This document shows, one piece after another, positions 11,833 to 16,332 of a DNA stretch of 16,332 nucleotides. Below the pieces are notes generated by a model. That model saw only the letters and a program-made list of their open reading frames with translations. It had not been told where the DNA came from and did no database searches. Source of the DNA: Longilinea sp964536805. GTDB lineage: Bacteria; Chloroflexota; Anaerolineae; Anaerolineales; Anaerolineaceae. The stretch is from assembly GCA_964536805.1 (NCBI GenBank), contig CAZHYQ010000038.1:1-16332 (forward strand). Reading direction: 5' to 3'. Position numbers and translations under genes: made by a program. The number at the start of each line of letters is the position of its first letter. Positions within the stretch are counted from its first letter, which is position 1.

Positions 11833-14130
11833 ACTCTCCTTGAAGCAGTTCCCCTTCCATTCTTTCGCGAAGTTCACCCCCCACCCCGCCACCGGCGAAC
11901 CCGCCTCCGCCTGCCAGCCAACCTGGTCAAATGGACCCTTGTAGACAATCCCGCCGGTCTCCACGTCCACCACGTAGTACTGGAATGCATCCGGCACCGC
12001 CACCGCCACCTGGGTCCCGTCCGGTTTCCACAGCGGTTGCCACAGCGTCGTTTCCATCCCGGCCAGCAGCCGCAGCGAATTGGTCTGCGCGTCCAGCAGG
12101 TACAACCCGCAGGCATCGCCCATGCAGCCGGTGAAGGCCAGCTTTTCCTCCACTGGCGACCAGCTCAGCGCCGAGGTCACCTGCAGCGCCTCCGAGGCCA
12201 CGTACACCTGCCGCAGGTCGCTCAGCTTGAACCAGTTCAGCGTCGAGCTGGCCGGGCGGTTGTTCAGAATGGTCTCGCGTTTGAAGGCCAGTGTTTCGCC
12301 GCTGGCCGAGCGTTCGCACCAGCCGCCTGGCGTCGCGCCGAAATCCACCCGCCCCAGGTAGGCGTCCCCGGCGTAAATGTCGCCGTACCAGAAGCTCGGC
12401 ATGCTAAAATCGTCGCCCGGCAGCGAAACCAGTTTCAGGTCGCTCAGCGAGAAGTCGCGCCCTGCCACGCCCAGCGTATCGGCCGCCGTCGGCGGCGTGT
12501 AAACAGTGCGTTCGTGGTTGAACAGCGCCAGCGCGTCGTCCGGTGGCTGGTCCACCCGCTCCTCGGTCACCACCGTCTGCTGGCTGTCCAGGCTTTGCGA
12601 GCCGTCTTCAAAATATTTGATCAGCTCCGAGGAAAGGTAAGCCCCGCTTTCGGCGTCCACCGTCATGCGGTTCTCCAGCCGGGTCACATTTTTCCCGTCG
12701 CCAAAATTGATGGGCGAATCATAGTTGTCCGTGAAGATGAAGACCCATGCCGCCCGCCCGTTGACGGTTTCGTCCGCCCGCGTCACCGTTCGTCCGGCGC
12801 GCGCCTTTTCCGTCAGCGCGTCCAGCAGACCCCAGTCCATCCGCACCGGGTAAGGCTGCAGCGTACTCCCCTCTCCGGTGGTGAAGTTCCACGATTCCCC
12901 GTCGCGCGTCACCGCCAGTTGCAGCGGGTGTCCGTCGTCGGTGGTCACGCGCGTGATCGAGGCGGTCACATAGCCCTGGTAATCGAGCTGGATCCAGGTT
13001 TCTGTGGTGAAATTCTTGGTATTCTCCGCCAGATACGCGCCGCGCGCCGAATATTCGCGGATCACCTGGTGAATCCAGCCCGCGCCGGAGATGATCTCCT
13101 TTTGCCGTTTCGCCAGCAGTGTCTCGATCTCCGCCAGCCCCGGGTAAACCTGCGATACGCTCAACAACGGGAAGGGCGGCTCCGTCACTTCGGCCGCCGT
13201 CGCCGCGGCCATTTCATTCTGGCTCAACGCTTCCAGCTGGATGTCCTGCGGCCGGAAGCCATATGTCCCGCCCGCCAGGGTGAAGGTCAGCGCCGCCCCG
13301 GCCAGGCTGCCGTCCGGCAATTGTGCCTTCAGCACGTAGCGCAGGTGCGCATCTCCCGCCTGCCAGTCCGCAATCACGCCCTGCGGCAGGCTGAGACCCG
13401 TGATCTCAAAATTCGTGCCCGGCCCGGCTGGTTCGCTGCTGCCCTTTTCGCTCACGTACGGCTCGATGCCGCCGTAAGTCGTCAGCGGTCCATCCTGCTG
13501 CGCGCCGTCATACGTCCAGCTCAGCACCAGCCCCAGGCCGTCGATTTCACTGTAGCCAATTCCGCTCCCCCCGCTGCGCTGAAAAATCGGATCGCAGGCC
13601 AGCCACAATTTGAAGACAAAATCGCCGCTTTCCAGCTCTCCCCCGCCCAATAGTCCGCCACTCAATTCTTGCCGACCTGGCAATGCCTGGCTGGCTTCCT
13701 CAGGGAACGGTGAGAGATTGTTCGCCTGACACACATCCGGAGCCAGCGCCAGCGGGGCCGCCTTGACCGCTTCCGGTGTGGCGGTGACTACCTCACCTGT
13801 TGGTGCAGCAGCCGTCACCTGCATGCCAACCGCCGGGATTTGCGGCCGGCTGCGCATCAGGCGCGGAATGCCCGCGATAGCCGCGGCCAACAAAATCACT
13901 GCCGCCAGCACTTCAACTGTCCGCAGCCAGCTTCGACCTTCCCTCGCACCGCTCTGGCGGGCTGGATTTCTGCCCTTGAGCCCGGCGCGTTCCTGCGCAT
14001 CCGGCGCCAGCGCCTGAAAGCGCGCCCGCAGTGCTGCAGCGTCGCGTTCTTCCGGCGATAATCCGCCGTCCGCCCGGAATCCATCCAGCAGTTCGGTCAG
14101 TTTTTTGGCTTTTTCCAGTTCAGGATTCAT
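11827..14130 (-). CDS. Large membrane-anchored anti-sigma-like protein
   Basis: This 767-residue protein is encoded immediately after, and overlapping by 11 nt, the ECF sigma gene. It has a cytoplasmic N-terminus (1-70), one membrane segment (about 71-88, TVEVLAAVILLAAAIAGI) and a large outer region. The N-terminus has no HxxxCxxC zinc motif, so it is not a classical zinc-binding anti-sigma. The outer part includes a segment (about 365-560) resembling LolA/RseB-like lipoprotein-sorting folds. It ends with TolB-like beta-propeller repeats (SWSPVEEKLAFTG, PLWKPDGTQVAVAVPD). It may hold the sigma factor at the membrane and respond to an outer signal; the evidence is gene order and topology. GGAGG lies 7 nt before ATG 14130. 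Confidence 0.75.
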   Translation of the reverse strand: MNPELEKAKKLTELLDGFRADGGLSPEERDAAALRARFQALAPDAQERAGLKGRNPARQSGAREGRSWLRTVEVLAAVILLAAAIAGIPRLMRSRPQIPAVGMQVTAAAPTGEVVTATPEAVKAAPLALAPDVCQANNLSPFPEEASQALPGRQELSGGLLGGGELESGDFVFKLWLACDPIFQRSGGSGIGYSEIDGLGLVLSWTYDGAQQDGPLTTYGGIEPYVSEKGSSEPAGPGTNFEITGLSLPQGVIADWQAGDAHLRYVLKAQLPDGSLAGAALTFTLAGGTYGFRPQDIQLEALSQNEMAAATAAEVTEPPFPLLSVSQVYPGLAEIETLLAKRQKEIISGAGWIHQVIREYSARGAYLAENTKNFTTETWIQLDYQGYVTASITRVTTDDGHPLQLAVTRDGESWNFTTGEGSTLQPYPVRMDWGLLDALTEKARAGRTVTRADETVNGRAAWVFIFTDNYDSPINFGDGKNVTRLENRMTVDAESGAYLSSELIKYFEDGSQSLDSQQTVVTEERVDQPPDDALALFNHERTVYTPPTAADTLGVAGRDFSLSDLKLVSLPGDDFSMPSFWYGDIYAGDAYLGRVDFGATPGGWCERSASGETLAFKRETILNNRPASSTLNWFKLSDLRQVYVASEALQVTSALSWSPVEEKLAFTGCMGDACGLYLLDAQTNSLRLLAGMETTLWQPLWKPDGTQVAVAVPDAFQYYVVDVETGGIVYKGPFDQVGWQAEAGSPVAGWGVNFAKEWKGNCFKESR

Positions 14131-14680
14131 TCTGCGCCTCCGCTCCTCCGTTCACCAGCCCGCGCAGCTTGCGCAGCGCGCGATAGATCAGCACGGCCAC
14201 GTGATTCTCGTCCATCCGGCACACCCGGGCGATCTCGCAATTCTTCAGCCCGCTGGCAAAGCGCAGCCCCAGCAGGTCGCGCTCGCGTTCGCTCAGCTGA
14301 TCCAGCGCCGCCTTCACCTCCCGCCGTTGCTCGCTCGAAAGGGCTGCCTCTTCCGGCAGCGGGCCGGAGGCTTTCGTCCGGCTCAGCGCCTCCCACGGCA
14401 GCACCCGCCGCAGGGCTTGTCGCCGCTGCCAGTCGGTGACTGTGTTGCGCGCGATGGCAAACAGCCAGGCTTCAAACGGAGCCCCGTTGGCATGGTAGCC
14501 CGACAGGCGCCTCAGCACTTTCTCGAATACCTGCGCGGTCAGGTCCTGCGCGGCGGCCGTGCCGTCGCAGCGGAACTGGATGTAGTGAAACACCGCTGGG
14601 AAGCAGGCCTCGTACAGCTCAGCGAAGGCCGAAGGGTCGTCAACCGCCCGCTCGACCAGTTTCGGTGACGTCAGGATCAT
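14120..14680 (-). CDS. ECF-type RNA polymerase sigma factor
   Basis: This 186-residue protein has region 2 (about 15-85: FAELYEACFPAVFHYIQ, AAQDLTAQVFEKVL, FEAWLFAIARNTVTDWQRR) and region 4 (about 125-180: LDQLSERERDLLGLRF, NCEIARVCRMDENHVAVLIY, RALRKLRGL). Region 3 is absent, so it belongs to the extracytoplasmic function class, which redirects RNA polymerase to a small regulon. The downstream membrane protein overlaps it by 11 nt and is the likely anti-sigma partner. GAGGAG lies upstream of ATG 14680, with a rather long 11-nt spacing. The target promoter cannot be deduced from this window; ECF pairs commonly activate their own operon. Confidence 0.93.
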   Translation of the reverse strand: MILTSPKLVERAVDDPSAFAELYEACFPAVFHYIQFRCDGTAAAQDLTAQVFEKVLRRLSGYHANGAPFEAWLFAIARNTVTDWQRRQALRRVLPWEALSRTKASGPLPEEAALSSEQRREVKAALDQLSERERDLLGLRFASGLKNCEIARVCRMDENHVAVLIYRALRKLRGLVNGGAEAQNES

Positions 14681-14700
14681 GGCTTGTGCGGCTCCTCAAT

Positions 14701-14720
14701 GGCAAACGCCGTGGTTTGCC
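14701..14720. promoter_or_regulatory. Hairpin in the leader of the sigma gene
   Basis: GGCAAAC (14701-14707) and GTTTGCC (14714-14720) are inverted around a 6-nt loop, just upstream of the likely ribosome site of the sigma gene. It could be an operator or a leader structure; this is a guess from position. Confidence 0.3.
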
Positions 14721-14827
14721 GGTCTATCAGTAAGAACGCATGACCGGCGCCGTTATGACACAGATTTCAGTGATGATCGCGGAAGCTCTTGAATGAATTT
14801 CAAAATTGGAGTGCGATTGGCTTTCTC

Positions 14828-14900
14828 CCTCCTCCATTTTTGTTCTTCAAAATGGGGAGGGTTGGCCTGCCCTTGCCGCACTAGCAAAGGGAGGGGGTTG
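14828..14900. repeat. Partial CCTCC/GGAGG hairpin with inserted palindrome
   Basis: CCTCCTCCATTTT (14828-14840) and AAAATGGGGAGG (14849-14860) form an imperfect hairpin. The expected G-rich tail appears only at 14889-14897 (GGGAGGGGG). The interruption contains CCCTTGC (14870-14876) and GCAAAGGG (14884-14891), a palindrome with one bulge. Confidence 0.55.
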
Positions 14901-14920
14901 GTCCTTCCCGCCGTTTCTTC

Positions 14921-14988
14921 GTAGGGGCGACAGCATCCGGGCACTCCCCGCCGTCCGCAAACCGCCTCCCTTCCCGGATGCTTCGCCC
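14921..14988 (+). repeat. Long GTAG-headed palindrome
   Basis: GTAG (14921-14924) sits at the foot of an interrupted stem. GGGCG (14925-14929) pairs with CGCCC (14884+100 region, 14984-14988), and GCATCCGGG (14933-14941) pairs with CCCGGATGC (14973-14981), giving 14 bp with a small internal loop and a 31-nt apical loop. Confidence 0.65.
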
Positions 14989-15014
14989 GTTGCAGCCGGA
15001 ACCGCCTTACCTTT

Positions 15015-15152
15015 GATCGCGCTGGTCTCCGACCAGCGCCTTCCCGTTCTTTGGTCTCCGACCCACTTACCGCAGTCTGGCACAACGCCAAACACCTGCC
15101 AGCCTTTTCCCCCCTCCTCCATTTTCGCCCTTCAAAATGGGGGAGGGCTGGG
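15015..15152. repeat. Composite intergenic repeat, copy 2
   Basis: This matches 9770-9903 in order and sequence: a GCGCTGGTC-TCC-GACCAGCGC hairpin (15019-15039), GGTCTCCGACCCA, a segment with CGCCAAACACCTG, and the hairpin CCCTCCTCCATTTT (15112-15125) with AAAATGGGGGAGGG (15134-15147, one wobble). Differences are scattered rather than clustered. Confidence 0.8.
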
Positions 15153-15210
15153 CCTTCCCTACCTGCCCTGGAAGGTTGTACCAGGGGCTGCACTTGCAAG
15201 GGGTGGGAGT

Positions 15211-16272
15211 TTACACCTCCACCGAAAACCCCAGCCCCGGCACTTCGCTGGCCACCAGCCAGCCCTCATCCAGCTTAAACCCCGCCCGCGACGGGTCATC
15301 GATCAAATCCAGATACCCGTCCAGGTCGCCGTATGCCACGTTCGGGCTGCTCAGCGCGATGCTCAACCCCGCGCTCACCAGCAGCGCCGGCTCGATGAAA
15401 CAGCTCACCATCGTCGTCATTTTCGCCGCCCGCGCAATCGAATCGATCAGCCGCGCATTCCGGATTCCCCCGCAGGCCGCCAGCTTGATGCTCAACCCAT
15501 CTGCGATGCGGTTGGATGCCAGGTGCAGCGCCGAAATCGGGTCGGTCAGGCTCTGGTCGGCCAGCACGCGCACCGGGCTGTGCTCCCTCACCTGCCGCAG
15601 ACCATTCAAATCGCCAGCCGGCACCGGCTGTTCCAGCATCTCCAGCACATCCTTCAACGCCGCAGCCACGTCCAGCGCCTGCTGCACTGTGTAGCTTCCG
15701 TCGGCATCCAGCCGCAGGGTATGGTTGGGCAGCGCCGCATGCAAAGCCCGCAGCCGGCGTACATCCTCTTCCGGGTCCATCCCGCCCTTCACCTTCAAAA
15801 TTCTGAAACCCTGCTCCGCCCGCCGCCGCGCGTTCTCCACCGTCTCATCCACCGAACTGACCGGGATCGTGACCGAGGTCTGAATGCGGTTGCGGTAGCC
15901 GCCCAGCAGCCGGTAGAGCGGCATGTCCGCCGCCAGGCTCAGCAGGTCGTGAAAGGCCAGGTCGAAGGCGCACAACACCCCCGCCGACGGGCTCAATTTG
16001 CGCACCAGTTCATCCAGCGCCTGCTCGATGTTCAAGGGGTGCAGATCCACCGCCATCGCGGCGCATTCCCGGCACATGCGCAGCATTTCTTCAGGCGTCT
16101 CATCGCTGCGGAAGGTATCGGTGACCGTGCAGCCCCAGGCCGAGGGTCCCGAGCGCGTCTCCAGCCGGATGAAAATGGCGGTGGCCTGCGTGATCAGCGG
16201 CAGCCCGGCCATCTGCACCGGGTGGCTCAATTTCAGTTCAACCGGGATCACTTCAGCTCTGGTGATTTGCAT
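15211..16272 (-). CDS. Dipeptide-epimerase-like enzyme, enolase superfamily (MLE subgroup)
   Basis: This 353-residue protein has a full set of muconate-lactonizing-subgroup residues. The catalytic lysine pair is LKVKGG (K160 and K162); the metal ligands are D189 in LRLDADG, E214 in LEQPVP and D239 in LADQS; and the opposite lysine is K263 in SIKLAACGG. The YGDLDGYLD segment (314-322) gives a DxD motif at the end of the barrel, like the one that binds the substrate amino group in L-Ala-D/L-Glu epimerases. It therefore probably epimerises a dipeptide, for example during peptidoglycan turnover. Another MLE-type reaction such as N-acylamino acid racemisation cannot be excluded. GAGGAGG upstream fixes ATG 16272; the open frame merely continues to the window edge. 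The gene is complete and its promoter reaches the last base. Confidence 0.85.
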   Translation of the reverse strand: MQITRAEVIPVELKLSHPVQMAGLPLITQATAIFIRLETRSGPSAWGCTVTDTFRSDETPEEMLRMCRECAAMAVDLHPLNIEQALDELVRKLSPSAGVLCAFDLAFHDLLSLAADMPLYRLLGGYRNRIQTSVTIPVSSVDETVENARRRAEQGFRILKVKGGMDPEEDVRRLRALHAALPNHTLRLDADGSYTVQQALDVAAALKDVLEMLEQPVPAGDLNGLRQVREHSPVRVLADQSLTDPISALHLASNRIADGLSIKLAACGGIRNARLIDSIARAAKMTTMVSCFIEPALLVSAGLSIALSSPNVAYGDLDGYLDLIDDPSRAGFKLDEGWLVASEVPGLGFSVEV

Positions 16273-16303
16273 AACAAACCTCCTCGGGCGTGGTCTGATC
16301 CCA

Positions 16304-16332
16304 ATCATAATCAAAACCCGCCCGCCTGCCAA
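16304..16332 (-). promoter_or_regulatory. Sigma70-like promoter of the epimerase-like gene
   Basis: On the minus strand TTGGCA (16327-16332) and TATGAT (16304-16309) are separated by exactly 17 nt. The start site would fall about 25 nt upstream of ATG 16272. Confidence 0.65.

Larger units (their letters stand above)
14681..15210. other. Repeat-filled gap upstream of the sigma gene
   Basis: No gene is supported. The region holds a 7-bp hairpin near the sigma start (14701-14720), a partial CCTCC/GGAGG hairpin with an inserted palindrome (14828-14900), a long GTAG-headed palindrome (14921-14988) and copy 2 of the composite repeat (15015-15152). The minus-strand open frame over 14753-15199 resembles part of one over 9751-9910 only because both read the same repeat. 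Confidence 0.65.

Noticed and set aside
12037..13653. 538-residue plus-strand open frame
   Set aside because: It lies antisense to the anti-sigma-like gene and is Arg/Pro/Gln-rich without motifs.
14753..15199. Minus-strand frame resembling another at 9751-10449
   Set aside because: The shared peptide arises because both frames read the composite intergenic repeat; no ribosome site or domain is present.

Overview
The window is 16.3 kb of chromosomal DNA with about a dozen genes, separated by intergenic gaps rich in short palindromes and tandem repeats. I see no rRNA, tRNA, CRISPR or prophage. Moderately high GC, AGGAG-type ribosome sites and sigma70-like promoters fit a bacterium. The mix suggests Chloroflexota (Anaerolineae-like): an ECF sigma factor overlapping a large single-pass anti-sigma-like protein, a protoglobin fused to a MoaD-like domain, zinc-ribbon and DinB-like proteins, and dispersed hairpin repeats. 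That placement is an inference; no marker gene is present.

Left part (1-5112): a repeat-rich gap; an HxlR-type regulator (minus) with a clear promoter overlapped by a dyad; a DinB-like protein with a HicB-like N-terminus (plus); a globin-MoaD fusion (minus), divergent from a multi-zinc-ribbon protein (plus) across a 207-bp region with a 16-bp perfect dyad; and a 439-residue protein with a nucleotidyltransferase-like signature (minus).

Middle (5113-8507): a DEDDh 3'-5' exonuclease, probably leaderless, then a repeat-filled gap and an AT-rich two-gene island encoding an 84-residue protein and a secreted or lipid-anchored protein with a Thr/Ala/Glu linker.

Right part (8508-16332): an AIF/ferredoxin-reductase-like flavoprotein; a ketopantoate reductase family protein; a RAYT (REP-associated tyrosine transposase) gene broken by two in-frame stops and flanked by inverted GTAG-headed REP palindromes; the ECF sigma and anti-sigma-like pair (minus); and a dipeptide-epimerase-like enolase superfamily enzyme (minus).

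Most genes are single transcription units. Only two tight pairs are seen: sigma/anti-sigma, and the two AT-rich genes. The two most interesting elements are the globin-MoaD fusion beside the zinc-ribbon gene, and the set of repeat families in the gaps: GTAG-headed REPs, CCTCC/GGAGG hairpins with a G-rich tail, GTC-NNN-GAC hairpins, a duplicated composite repeat of about 135 bp, and short-period tandem tracts that sit at the 3' ends of four minus-strand genes.
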